Part shown: positions 32,554-43,431 of the stretch, piece by piece | Numbering within the stretch: the stretch's first letter is position 1 | Layout of the letters: each line of letters begins with the position of its first letter | Assembly: GCF_010389155.1 (NCBI RefSeq) | Contig: NC_057768.1 | Location: 44,185,633-44,249,632 of the forward strand | Length of the DNA: 64,000 nt | From: Erigeron canadensis | Taxonomy: Eukaryota > Streptophyta > Magnoliopsida > Asterales > Asteraceae | Direction of reading: 5' to 3' | Position numbers and translations under genes: made by a program | The notes under the pieces: model-generated | Told to the model about the DNA's origin: nothing | Databases searched by the model: none | The model's input: the letters and a program-made list of their open reading frames with translations, nothing else

Positions 32554-35472
32554 TTTGCTAATTGCTTCCTTTTGCTTTTATTATAATGGTTATCAAGTTA
32601 TTTGGATTATTAATTGGGGTTCATATGTTATACATATCATGTAAGATGCAACCTAATTTCATGTTGATTCTGATCATATATATCCATGTACATACATATA
32701 TGTATTACAAGTTAGATATGCAAAATATACTCTTTTAAATAAATATATATGTATATACATACTACATAGATTCCACGCTATAGTTTGATACATTTTAGAA
32801 CACTTGATATAATTAAAAATCACTCATTTAGGCATTTCATCAAACAGTCTGTTTATTTAATCAGACATTTGTTATCAAACACATATGTCATGCTCACTTC
32901 TTAATTAATTTCATATTATTACAAGCAACTGATCAACTTAATAAAATTACCATAAAATATATACAGAAATCACACTATAAGCCTGAGGCAAATGGGATGG
33001 GAGTTAAAAATCAAAAAAACATTTCGGAGTGTAATAGGAGAGAAAACTAATTTAAGGTAATTAATTAACAACAAACAGTAAAGTTAGAAGGAGTACCTAC
33101 ATTATGTGTCGTGAAAAGCGAATCATTAAACCTCGAGATGTAATTAGTTGCTCCATCTTCAAAGAAACCGAATAAGGTTATGTTTTACTCTCAAAGCAGC
33201 TAAGCTTATGCCTTATGGCACTACTTTTGGGGCCAGATGAATGGTGTATGTTTTAGCTTTTTTTTAAATCTTTTTTATTTATCTTAAGTAGGGGTATTTA
33301 TCGGTTCGGTTTTCGGTTATTAGGTCTATTCGGTTCGGGTTTTTCGGTTTTTTTAATTTTTGTTTTTCAAAACCAAAACCTTATTCAAAATAGGAAAACC
33401 AAACCGAAAACCAAATTAGCATTCGATTCGATTTCGGTTTATAACCGAAAAAACCAAATATGGAAAACACGATTTCACCATTTTTGTCTAAGTTCTATTC
33501 AACCAAAATAGGTTTATAATTCTAATATTTTGCTCACCAAAGTAGTAAAGTTAGACTTCAAGTAAAAAATAGATAAATAAATAACAAATAAATTCTTTTT
33601 TTTATCATCATTAATAAAAATTCTTCAATTTTCGATATTCAAACTTTTCATTGTTTGTCTATCCAATCTTCTTAAATCTTTGCAAAAGGTGAATTTGATA
33701 GATAAATGAACATCCAAATGTAAGAAGTACATTAATAATGATCCATATAAAAATAAATAAATATTGAATATTTTTTGAAATATATAATAATAATATAGAT
33801 ATTCAGTTTTTTCGGTTTAACCAACTTCATTATCATATACTCATAATCAAACCAAAAACTGAATATATAATTTGGATTCGGTAACAAACCAAACCATAAA
33901 CCAAATTCAAAGACGGTTTGTTTTTTTTCGGTTTTTTAAATGGTTCGGTTTACGGTTTAACTGGGTTAAAACCAAACCACGAACACCCCTAATCTTAGGT
34001 AGATTTTAGCTTACTTTTTCGGATGAAAAATATTCCGTTCATAATAATGTTTTTGAAATAAATGTAATTTGTTTTAAAGATTTATAATTTGAAAAAATAA
34101 AAATTGATAAGGATTCTTTCCCGTTCTCATAAAGATTCCATCAAATGAGTATGTTTAAACATTGTAGATTTTTATAATGTTTTAATGAGATTTGCATTTT
34201 TAGTAATAAAGTTGAAAGGGTGAAGATGAAATTGTATTAGCAAAAATTGTTAACCACGTCTTTAAAATTTTAGAAAGAAATTCAACCAATCACATTAAAA
34301 AAATATAATTATAAATTCTACAAATTTTGATAAATAAAAAAGTTTCTACAAAAGAAGTATGCATATACTTATGGGGATAGTATTTGTACCAATTTTCGAA
34401 ACTGCAAAACTTAAATTCAGGGGGCGGGGTTAATTATTTATTTAATCATGTGATAAACGAAGAAGAGGATGTGAGAACGGTATAATACTGATCATTATCC
34501 CTATACTTATACATATCAATTGTAAAGCAGGTTGCCGTCGTTTTGAGACCCGGAAAGTGACATTTGACACTATTCATTAGTGGCGCGTATATGTAATTTA
34601 GCGTCACCTCTATGGTTACATTAATATCACTCGTTGAATGATAATGGATATTTTTAGATGCTATTTTATCGTGGTTCCTATATTGTGATTCGGGTTCACC
34701 ATATCACTTATATTATTAACTTCAACTATTTTATGGAATCTTTTTGGCTTTGGATCTTGGATTTCAAAGGTTACATTATAAGCATCCGAAGAATCAACCG
34801 TTTTTCTATAATATATGGGGCTTGTAGGTAACACCTCGCAATTAGACGTGGAAGTGTTTGTCGATAGTTAAGAAAAACGATAGCTAAGATATCCCACAAG
34901 CTATGATTATTCTAATAACTTGCAGATCGATCGACGTAAAAGTGTTCTAAGTTGATTAGTAGCTCATTATAAAGAATTGGTAACTTTAATCAAAGATATA
35001 TTATCCAAACACAATAAATATTCTACTCGTATTATTCTATCTTCATCATCTTCATGTATGTATAATAGGCTTTTGTGAATTGTGTGTTGTTTTTTTCTGT
35101 TGATTTATGTTCTTTCCAGTTACTTAGCAAGGACAAATACCTTCGATCAATTCTCTTTCACGTAACTCAGTTCTCCACTCAAACCAACAAAAATAAATCA
35201 CAAATTTCGTATGGTAAGGTTGTTACACAATGTTTCATGATATACATATAATACCATCAAAGTAATATTTCAGCACTAAAAAATTTACGTATATGTGCTT
35301 TACCAAAATCCATAGAACGTACACTAATAAGATTTGTTTGTTAACTTTGATATAATTGTTGTGCAACTTATAGAATTACACGAACATAGTAGTCATATAT
35401 AATTATTCCTCTCAAAATATTTCTTGACATCAAACAATTAATTTTCCTCACAAAAAAAAAAAGTACAACAAC
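32554..35472. other. Intergenic spacer in the P450 array
   Basis: AT-rich DNA carries the hAT-like element at 33289-33991. The last 300 bases before 35473 resemble the upstream regions of the other two P450 genes (tatggtaaggt, ccaaaatccatagaac). No gene is supported. Confidence 0.55.
33289..33991. mobile_element. Non-autonomous hAT-like element, 703 bp
   Basis: The left end TAGGGGTATT and the right end (AACACCCCTA) form an inverted repeat. Flanks atcttaag (33281-33288) and atcttagg (33992-33999) match at 7 of 8 positions, as an 8-bp duplication. Subterminal regions repeat CGGTT/AACCG motifs on both sides (ttcggttttcggtt), as do many plant hAT-type non-autonomous elements. There is no transposase frame. 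Confidence 0.8.
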
Positions 35473-37056
35473 ATGTTCATTAACATCATCCTCTCTACAC
35501 CAAGATGGTTGTACTCCCATTTGTGGCTCTCAGACGTAGCCATAGTGCTCCTCATAGTTTTTATCTTCAACTCGTTGCTTCAAAGGCTCACGACGAAGGG
35601 TCCTATGGTATGGCCGGTTTTTGGAATGATTCCAACGGTAGTCTTCCATCTCTTCAACTTTTACGAATGGGGTACCAAAGCTTTGATTGAATCCGGTGGA
35701 ACCTTTTACTACGAAAGCATATGGATGGGTGGTATATATGGAGTTGCCACGTGTGATCCCGCTAATATTGAATACATGCTCAAGACAAATTTCAAGAACT
35801 TCCCAAAAGGAAAAGATTATAGAGAAACATTAGATGATTTTCTTGGAGATGGAATCTTTAATGCCGATGATGAGTTGTGGAGGATACAACGTCGAGTGGC
35901 TAACTCTGAAATGCATTCAGCTCGGTTTATGCAATTTTCCATGGAATCCATCAAATCGCTTGTTCATGACAAGTTGTTGAAGGTTTTGGAGGCTAAAAAG
36001 GGGTCTTCTGTGGATATGCAAGATGTCCTTCTTCGTTTTACTTTTGACAACACTTGTGCAGTGGCATTTGGTATCAATACAGGGTGTTTGGATGTTGATT
36101 TACCCGAATCTCCCTTTGCTAAGGCCTTTGAGAAAGTGACTTATGCAAGTTTGATGAGGTTTTTGATCCCTAGTTTTCTATGGAAGCCGATGAGGTTTTT
36201 CAAAGTGGGCTATGAAAAAACACTATATGACTCTGCCAAAATCGTGCATGCGTTTTCTGAGAAAATAGTAAGAGAAAGGAAGATGGAATTATTATCTAAT
36301 AACAAGGAGGATATAAATGATGCTTCATGGTGTGATCTTTTGTCAAGGCTTATAATCATGGAACAAGATAAAAAAGAAGAAATTTTTACTGATAAATTGC
36401 TTAAAGATTTTTGTATAAGTTTCATTTTAGCAGGTAGAGACACAAGCTCATTGGGGTTATCATGGTTCTTCTGGTTGATTATCAACCATCCATCTATAGA
36501 AACTCAAATCCTCAATGAACTTCACAGCATCATACGACAACGAGAAAATGCTAATCAGAGAAATCAAGAAAACATAGTATTTACAGAAGAAGAACTGAAT
36601 AAAATGGTGTATCTGCAAGCAGCAATATCTGAATCCCTACGTTTGTACCCTCCCGTTTCATATGATCACAAAGAACCACTCGAAGATGACGTGCTCCCTG
36701 ATGGAACCGCGGTGACAAAGAATGCACGAGTGGTCTATTGCATGTATGCCATGAGTAGGATGGAGAGCCTTTGGGGTAAAGATTGTCTCGAGTTTAGGCC
36801 CGAAAGGTGGATCAAAGATGGCAAATTCGTAAGTGAAAGCCCGTTCAAGTATACTGTGTTTAATGCAGGTCCAAGATTGTGTGTGGGAAAAAAGTTTGCA
36901 TATGTACAAATGAAAATGGTAGTTGCTTCGGTTTTATTGAGGTATAGATTAAAATTGGTTGAAGGACACAAAGTATGTCCAAAAATAAGCATGACACTGT
37001 ATATGAAGCATGGGCTATTGGTTACAATTGAGCCCAGGGGAATGTTTATAGCCTGA
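35473..37056 (+). CDS. Cytochrome P450, CYP86 clan (CYP86B/C-like), copy 2
   Basis: This intronless gene encodes 527 residues. It is collinear with copies 1 and 3 but slightly shorter at the N-terminus (MFINIILSTPRWLYSHLW). The P450 motifs are AGRDTSS, ESLRLYPP, FRPERW and FNAGPRLCVGKKF with heme ligand Cys470. By eye it is the most diverged of the three (for example YASLMRFLIPSFLWKPM instead of FASLMRFLVPRYVW), yet no stop or frameshift is present. A role as fatty-acid omega-hydroxylase is inferred from family only. Confidence 0.92.
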   Translation: MFINIILSTPRWLYSHLWLSDVAIVLLIVFIFNSLLQRLTTKGPMVWPVFGMIPTVVFHLFNFYEWGTKALIESGGTFYYESIWMGGIYGVATCDPANIEYMLKTNFKNFPKGKDYRETLDDFLGDGIFNADDELWRIQRRVANSEMHSARFMQFSMESIKSLVHDKLLKVLEAKKGSSVDMQDVLLRFTFDNTCAVAFGINTGCLDVDLPESPFAKAFEKVTYASLMRFLIPSFLWKPMRFFKVGYEKTLYDSAKIVHAFSEKIVRERKMELLSNNKEDINDASWCDLLSRLIIMEQDKKEEIFTDKLLKDFCISFILAGRDTSSLGLSWFFWLIINHPSIETQILNELHSIIRQRENANQRNQENIVFTEEELNKMVYLQAAISESLRLYPPVSYDHKEPLEDDVLPDGTAVTKNARVVYCMYAMSRMESLWGKDCLEFRPERWIKDGKFVSESPFKYTVFNAGPRLCVGKKFAYVQMKMVVASVLLRYRLKLVEGHKVCPKISMTLYMKHGLLVTIEPRGMFIA

Positions 37057-38259
37057 TGCTGATTTTGATTTGATGTCATGAAGAAGGTTATTAGTTTCAT
37101 CTTTAATGTTATGTTTATGAGCGTTACTTATTAATTACTACGTAATTAGGGTTCAATGTAATTAATAACTATAATGATCTTGAAAGCTTACATCGATTTT
37201 CATCATATTATTTGTGTTTTTTTGTACCATATTTAGCCACATCATTTGCACAAAAAAAAAAATCTGTGTATGATCCTATATATGATCCTATCACTCTATG
37301 CTTCGTTCTTATACAAAATTGCAGACTTTTTTTTTTCTTTCTATCCAAATCAGCAAGACAGCAACAAATTACCTTCTATTCTTTTACTTGGTGTTGCATC
37401 AACTCCTAAAGCATACATTTCTCTAAAGTTACCAACAAGTTTTTGCCATTGCCGATGAAGTTCTTAGAATTAAGAAAGATTCAAAAAGTTCTTCTTTCAA
37501 TGGCAGAGACTTGATGTGAGACCTAATTTTTACACAAATTATCTCCAATTGAGACTTGAACCAACAACTTCTTGGTTAATTGACCACACCCAATACAGCT
37601 AGACCCTTTTAGTAAGTAGAGTTGAAAATGTATATGCATTCCCTTTTTCTGACTAGTTCAAATGGGCCATGCATATCAAAATCCTTAACCGCATGACGTT
37701 TTCTTACTATTCTATGAAATCATTAAGAACTTATAATTCAATTCGAATTTTTTAATCAATATGGGACTCTTGGCGTCACAACTTAAGTAGACCGACCATT
37801 TTGCGTGAATTATTGAGCTTCAAGAACGATTCAAACTCAATTCGTGCGGCCTTATCTTTCATATGGTTTTTGTGACCTCTATAAAAGAACCCTTCATTTC
37901 TTTTCAAGTGATCGAAGGAAAACATTCTTCCACACGTAAATTGGAATAAAAAAACAACTTAGTAAATCACACATTTTGTATGGTAAGGTGGTTTCCTCAA
38001 AACTGATTCCTAACTTACCAAAAGAGTAATACTCAGGAACTAAAATTTTATATATGCTTAACCAATATCCATATAACACCATTAAGATTTGCTTAAAATG
38101 ATAATCTGAACATGTAAAATAAGTACACACGTACTTCTGCTTCATTCAAGTAGATTGAATTGTTGTATAGATCGTCCTGAGTACTTACGTACTCTCATCT
38201 TGTATGATCACCCATATATTAATTCATGAACCAGCTAATTCACGTCACACGAACAAAAG
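37057..38259. other. Intergenic spacer between P450 copies 2 and 3
   Basis: The spacer contains the promoter of copy 3. Parts at about 37880-38110 match the upstream region of copy 1 (tttcttttcaagtgat, acttaccaaaagag). A TATATTAA lies near 38215, about 45 bases before the ATG. No gene was seen. Confidence 0.55.
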
Positions 38260-39852
38260 ATGGAGCACAACATGATCACTAACCTCATATTCTCTTCAAT
38301 CGGGTGGTTGTATTCTCATTTATGGTTCTCAGATATAGCCAAGGCAATGTCCATCATTTTTATCGTCAACTCCATACTTCAAAGACTCACTACAAAGGGT
38401 CCTATGATATGGCCATTTCTTGGAATATATCCAACAGCTACCTTATATATAATTAATTTTTATGAGCGGGGTACTAATGCTTTGATCAAGTATGGCGGAA
38501 CCATTTACTTTAGAGGTGTCTGGATGGGTGGCACTTTTGGATATATCACATGTGATCCTGTTAAAGTCGAATACATGCTCAAGACAAACTTCAAGAACTT
38601 TCCGAAAGGGAAAGCTTATAAAGAAAGATTTTATGATTTTCTTGGAGATGGAATCTTTAATGCAGATGATGAATTATGGAGGATGCAACGTCGTGTGGCT
38701 AACTCTGAAATGCATTCAACTCGCTTCATAAAGTTCTCCATGGAATCCATAAAATCGCTAGTTCATGACAGGTTGTTGAAGGTTTTGGAAGCTAAAAAAG
38801 GGTCTGTCATTGATCTGCAAGATGTGCTTTTACGTTTTACTTTTGACAATACTTGTGCAGTGGCATTTGGTGTTGATTCGGGGTGTTTAGCGGTTGATTT
38901 ACCAGAGACTCCCTTTGCAAAGGCCTTTGAGAAAGTGACTTTTGCAAGTCTAATGAGGTTCTTGGTCCCTCGTTATGTATGGAAGCCAATGAAGTATTTC
39001 AGAGTAGGATTTGAGAAAACACTGCATGAATCTGCCAAAATTGTGCATGATTTTTCGGAGAAAACAGTAAGAGAAAGAAAGATGGAATTATTGTCTAATA
39101 AAGATGAAACGAATGGTAGTTCAAGGTGTGATCTTTTGTCAAGACTGATCATAATGGAACAAGATAAAAAAGAAGTCTTTTTTAGTGATAAATTACTTCA
39201 AGATTTTTGCATAAGTTTCATCTTAGCAGGTAGAGACACAAGCTCAGTGGGGTTATCATGGTTTTTCTGGTTAATTGCCAAAAACCCATCAGTAGAAACC
39301 CGAATCCTAGAAGAACTTCATAACATCATACAACAACGCGAAGACCCCAACAAGGAAAATCAAGAAAACATAGTATTTACAGAAGAAGAACTCAAGAAAA
39401 TGGTGTATCTACAAGCAGCAATATCTGAATCCTTACGTTTGTACCCTCCAGTCTCATTTGACTTCAAAGAGCCGCTAGAAGATGACATTTTCCCAGATGG
39501 CACTGTAGTAAAAAAGGGTGCACGGGTGATTTACTCTATTTATGTAATGGCTAGGATGGAGAGCCTTTGGGGAAAAGACTGTTGTGAGTTTCGGCCCGAA
39601 AGGTGGATCAAAGATGGCGAGTTCGTGAGCCAGAGCCAGTTCAAGTACACAGTGTTTAATGCAGGGCCGCGTTTATGTGTTGGCAAAAAGTTTGCATATA
39701 TGCAGATGAAAATGGTGGTTGCTTCAGTATTATTAAGATATAGTTTGAAACTAGTTGAAGGTCATAAAGTATGTCCAAAAGTGAACACCACACTTTACAT
39801 GTTGTATGGGTTATTGGTTAGGATGGAGCCAAGGGCAAAGATTATGGACTGA
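38260..39852 (+). CDS. Cytochrome P450, CYP86 clan (CYP86B/C-like), copy 3
   Basis: This intronless gene encodes 530 residues and is closest by eye to copy 1 (shared FASLMRFLVPRYVW and YKERFYDFLGDGIFNADDELW segments). It has an N-terminal anchor, AGRDTSS, ESLRLYPP, FRPERW and FNAGPRLCVGKKF with heme ligand Cys473. Near the end it has LYMLYGLL where the others have LYMKHGLL, a change in a usually conserved spot. Function is inferred as fatty-acid omega-hydroxylation in the ER. All three copies are in the same direction. Confidence 0.93.
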   Translation: MEHNMITNLIFSSIGWLYSHLWFSDIAKAMSIIFIVNSILQRLTTKGPMIWPFLGIYPTATLYIINFYERGTNALIKYGGTIYFRGVWMGGTFGYITCDPVKVEYMLKTNFKNFPKGKAYKERFYDFLGDGIFNADDELWRMQRRVANSEMHSTRFIKFSMESIKSLVHDRLLKVLEAKKGSVIDLQDVLLRFTFDNTCAVAFGVDSGCLAVDLPETPFAKAFEKVTFASLMRFLVPRYVWKPMKYFRVGFEKTLHESAKIVHDFSEKTVRERKMELLSNKDETNGSSRCDLLSRLIIMEQDKKEVFFSDKLLQDFCISFILAGRDTSSVGLSWFFWLIAKNPSVETRILEELHNIIQQREDPNKENQENIVFTEEELKKMVYLQAAISESLRLYPPVSFDFKEPLEDDIFPDGTVVKKGARVIYSIYVMARMESLWGKDCCEFRPERWIKDGEFVSQSQFKYTVFNAGPRLCVGKKFAYMQMKMVVASVLLRYSLKLVEGHKVCPKVNTTLYMLYGLLVRMEPRAKIMD

Positions 39853-40601
39853 TGTGTTTTTGACATTATGGGTTTGCTTGTTATGTATTGTAATAGTTAT
39901 TAAGTTACTTTGATTAATTGTGAAGTGAGGTTCAATGTTATATTTGTATTTGAGATATAATGAAACTTTATGACCAATTCTAGACTCTAGTTATACTACT
40001 ATTTGCCAACTTTCTTTGCTTTTATCTTCTATTTTCATATATAAAAAAGTTTTATAATGATTGTATGTTTTTACAAAACAAAATGATCCATCTAGATATC
40101 AACTATTGAAAGAAGAATATGATACATAACTTTCAAAAGAAAAGCTAATGAATGGAACTTTATCCAGCTACATTGTGAAGGATACTTAGAAACTTTTGAA
40201 TAAGCGGATCCCTTATTAACTAAGCTCATCAAATTGTTTCAATCTAAAGAAAAGACCTCTTGTTAAATGTTAATACGAGTATGTTCTACTAACAAAACTA
40301 TTGATACATAGATGATTAACTCCGTAAATAACTAGACATGACTTAATTTTTAGATACCATGGTCTAAAAATGTTATGATGCTTACGTTTTACTCGTAGTT
40401 TTCTAATTAACAGAGCCAACATAGCGCTTTTTAATGACCAAATAATAAGCAATGTTATCTTTTACACGAGTACTCTTATCATGTTTTGACCGAGTTATCA
40501 ATGTGTAACTTAGCAAAAATAACTTTTTTAAATTTAGATGAGGTAAAGTTACCTAAGTTTTTTACTTAACATTGGTTTGAATGCAATAAAGATAAATATT
40601 A
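39853..40601. other. Intergenic, downstream of the P450 array
   Basis: AT-rich DNA with no supported gene or element up to the Stowaway MITE. Confidence 0.5.
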
Positions 40602-40813
40602 CTCCTTCCGTCCCATTTTAGTTGTCATGTTGACAAACTTTGATCGTAAATAACTTTGTTTGTACTATATAGTAGTTGATGAAACTTATATGAACGAAAA
40701 ATACATTAAAAACTCAATCCATTCATATTTTTTATATCAAGTGTTACATGACACAAACAAAGTTATTTACGGTCAAAGTTAGTCAACACGACAACTAAAA
40801 TGAGACGGAAGAG
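40602..40813. mobile_element. Stowaway (Tc1/mariner) MITE
   Basis: The ends read CTCCTTCCGTCCCATTTTAG and, inverted at the right end, CTCTTCCGTCTCATTTTAG. The inverted repeats extend about 70 bp inward. The TA dinucleotide flanks both ends (40600-40601 and 40814-40815). The CTCCxTCCGTyCC end and TA duplication are diagnostic of plant Stowaway elements. Length is 212 bp. Confidence 0.93.
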
Positions 40814-40860
40814 TAATAAATAAACTATTAACATAATTTAAAAGATTAAAATATTAATAA

Positions 40861-42958
40861 GGGATTAATCACTGGATGACTAATGTATTTTCCCTCTTGT
40901 ACATGGTTACCCATTATACCCAAAATATAGATGCATATTACTAACAAACTTTTCAATTTATACATGGTTGACCAAATATTCAAGCAATCTTCATGGCTGT
41001 TTCTCTCCTCTCATCATATCTTTGAAATTAATTATCTCTCATCAATAAAAACCCAGATTTTTAATATCACCAACCATTATAATCAATCATCTCGACCTAA
41101 AACTTAATAAAACAATAAATTGACCTTAAATCTAATAAAAGAAAATGAGGTAAAACATGACCAACATTACAATTAACTTGAAAAAAGCTTAAACAAGAGT
41201 ATAATTTGATGTGGTGGTGGAAGATCTGATGTTGGCAGCACCAATTCTAAACGGTAGTTGTGGTGGAGGATCTAAAAGGGCGATGGAGCCGGCGGTTAAC
41301 GATGGTCTCCATGGTAGATCTGAAGGGCGACAACAGTGAATCTGAAAGGTGAGGCGGCGATGGTGGAATACATCAAACCCAAAGACACAATATACATCTT
41401 AATACATCAGATCTCCATGCTTGTTGAATTAATTTGCTTTTCTGGTGGCTTTAATCTAATTGTGGATCGGTTGTCTTTTGTATTGCGGCTGAAATAAATC
41501 CTGTTTTGATTTCCCAATTTTTGCACCTTAATTGGTCTCTCATCTAAAAAGTAAATTATTGTATTTATGTATCTCTATCTACATAGGTTGTATCGGATGG
41601 GAAGAGTTGATATATCTCTACTTATGTAGCACTGATTTCACTTATTATTTGTGTTTGCTTGGATTATGTGTTAATAATATAATATATAGCTATATACATA
41701 TACATTTTTATATATGAAGATTTATTTTTAATAACCTTGTTTAACTTATTGTTTGAAGATATGGCAAGAAAAATTGTTGTTGTTTAATAATGATTATAAG
41801 TACATGAAAATCTAGGTTTGTACATGAAAATTTGGATTTTTTTGGATGAGAGAATCAATTTTGAAGATATGGGGATGAGAGAGAAGCAATCATGGATATT
41901 GCTTGAATATTTGGTCATGTACAAATTAAATAGTCTATTGATGATAGGCCCGGCAATTCAAACCCGTAACTAGATAAGCGGGTCTATTTGGGTAAATTTT
42001 ATCACTTGTTGGGTAGATTTGGGTACTAAGAAGGAAAAGAAAATGAGTTTCAGATACACCCCATTGAATTCTCGATTTGTTATCTGCGGGTCGAGCGGGT
42101 TTGCGATCTCTTATATGCGGGTCGAGCAGGTCAACACTACCATTACACATAAATCTCATGAAGAAGCTTCACATGATAATACGCCTAGATGTAACCACCG
42201 CCAATGGCTGGCAAGGCAATGCAACCACCCAACCGACGCCCTCTCGCCGGTTGCTATCTCGGTCATTATCCCCATCATCTTTTATTCTTTTACCTCCTAG
42301 AGAGGAATATTTAGCAGTTTTTGGGTTTTAGAGCCATTGTTGAACACTTGAATTGCATAAAAAAAAATCGGCGATGTATGTAACGAACATGTTTTGTGAG
42401 AAATGGTGAAATGATGAAGAAGCTTTATGGGATAGCAGTACTGTATGTCTGTATTCACACAAATTGATATATATGTATATATTGTATATATATGTATTTG
42501 TATGTATACAAGGTCATTGAAGTTTTTATGTGGCAGAGTAAAGGTACACGTGTACACATATATTGAACTTCACGGGTATACCATAACTTTCGCTGCTTTA
42601 ATTTAATTATTACATGAGATAGGTGATATAACTTTAATAATACTTAATTAATCAAAATTTAATAAAATAAAAATAGCTTAACTAAATACTATTGGTAAAA
42701 CGGAAATCCCTGTAAAAAAATTTTTTAAAATGCGGGTCTGACTCGGTACAACCTGCACCCGACCCGTTTTTACCCGCATTACTTCAATGACCTGCTTAGA
42801 CCCGCACCCGTTTCAACCCGCACCCGCTTTGACCCGTTACCTAAACTCGCCTGACCCGCTCATTTTGCCAGGTATAATTGATGATATACCCTATATTTTT
42901 GAGTTTAATTGACAATCATGTAAAAAAAAAAAAAATACATTAATCTATCATTAATCCC
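40861..42958. mobile_element. MULE-like element with long inverted repeats
   Basis: The left arm from 40861 (gggattaatcactggatgac) matches the inverted right end at 42910-42958 (gggattaatgatagattaat reversed). The match resumes left of the internal insertion at about 41850-41944 (aaatattcaagcaat). The arms are thus about 170 bp, with the right arm cut by a hAT-like insertion. Flanks tattaataa (40852-40860) and ttttaataa (42959-42967) match at 8 of 9, as a 9-bp duplication. Long inverted repeats with 9-bp duplication suit Mutator-like elements. No transposase is present. The middle has a GC-richer stretch (41200-41370). Confidence 0.78.
41945..42876. mobile_element. Non-autonomous hAT-like element, nested in the MULE
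   Basis: ATTGATGA occurs directly on both sides (41937-41944 and 42877-42884), a perfect 8-bp duplication. The ends TAGGCCCGGCAA and TTGCCAGGTATA form a short imperfect inverted repeat. Subterminal CGGGT/ACCCG motifs are dense on both sides. There is no transposase frame. It sits inside the right arm of the MULE-like element, so it inserted later. Confidence 0.88.
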
Positions 42959-43431
42959 TTTTAATAAAGTTGGAGGTTTCTCACGGAGCTCGAGTTTACA
43001 TAATAAGAGTCGACACGATTTAAATGAGTCAGAGTAGTGATTGGTTCGGGCTCGGCTTGTTAGACATTTCTTACACCAACCAAAGTAAGAAGTTAGGTCC
43101 CTAAACGGAACAAAGTCCAAAACTCAAAGGGGGTAATAAGACAATAACAAGTCTTCTAATAATACACACATGAACAATAAACCCCCCTTTTTATTTCTGT
43201 CTTGTTACCCAAGATTTCTTATTTTTATATCTCTAAAAAATAAAAATCACATCTTTTTTTGCAGATTTCAAATCGATTTCACTCTCGATCGTAATCGTAA
43301 GTAACAACATACACATTTTACTATATATGTTTTTAATTTTCGATCGCTAATATTAACCTAAATTTAGGGTTATATCTTGTTTTAATTAAAGATTTGATTT
43401 TTTTAAATTGAAAATTAGGTAAAATTTGAAG

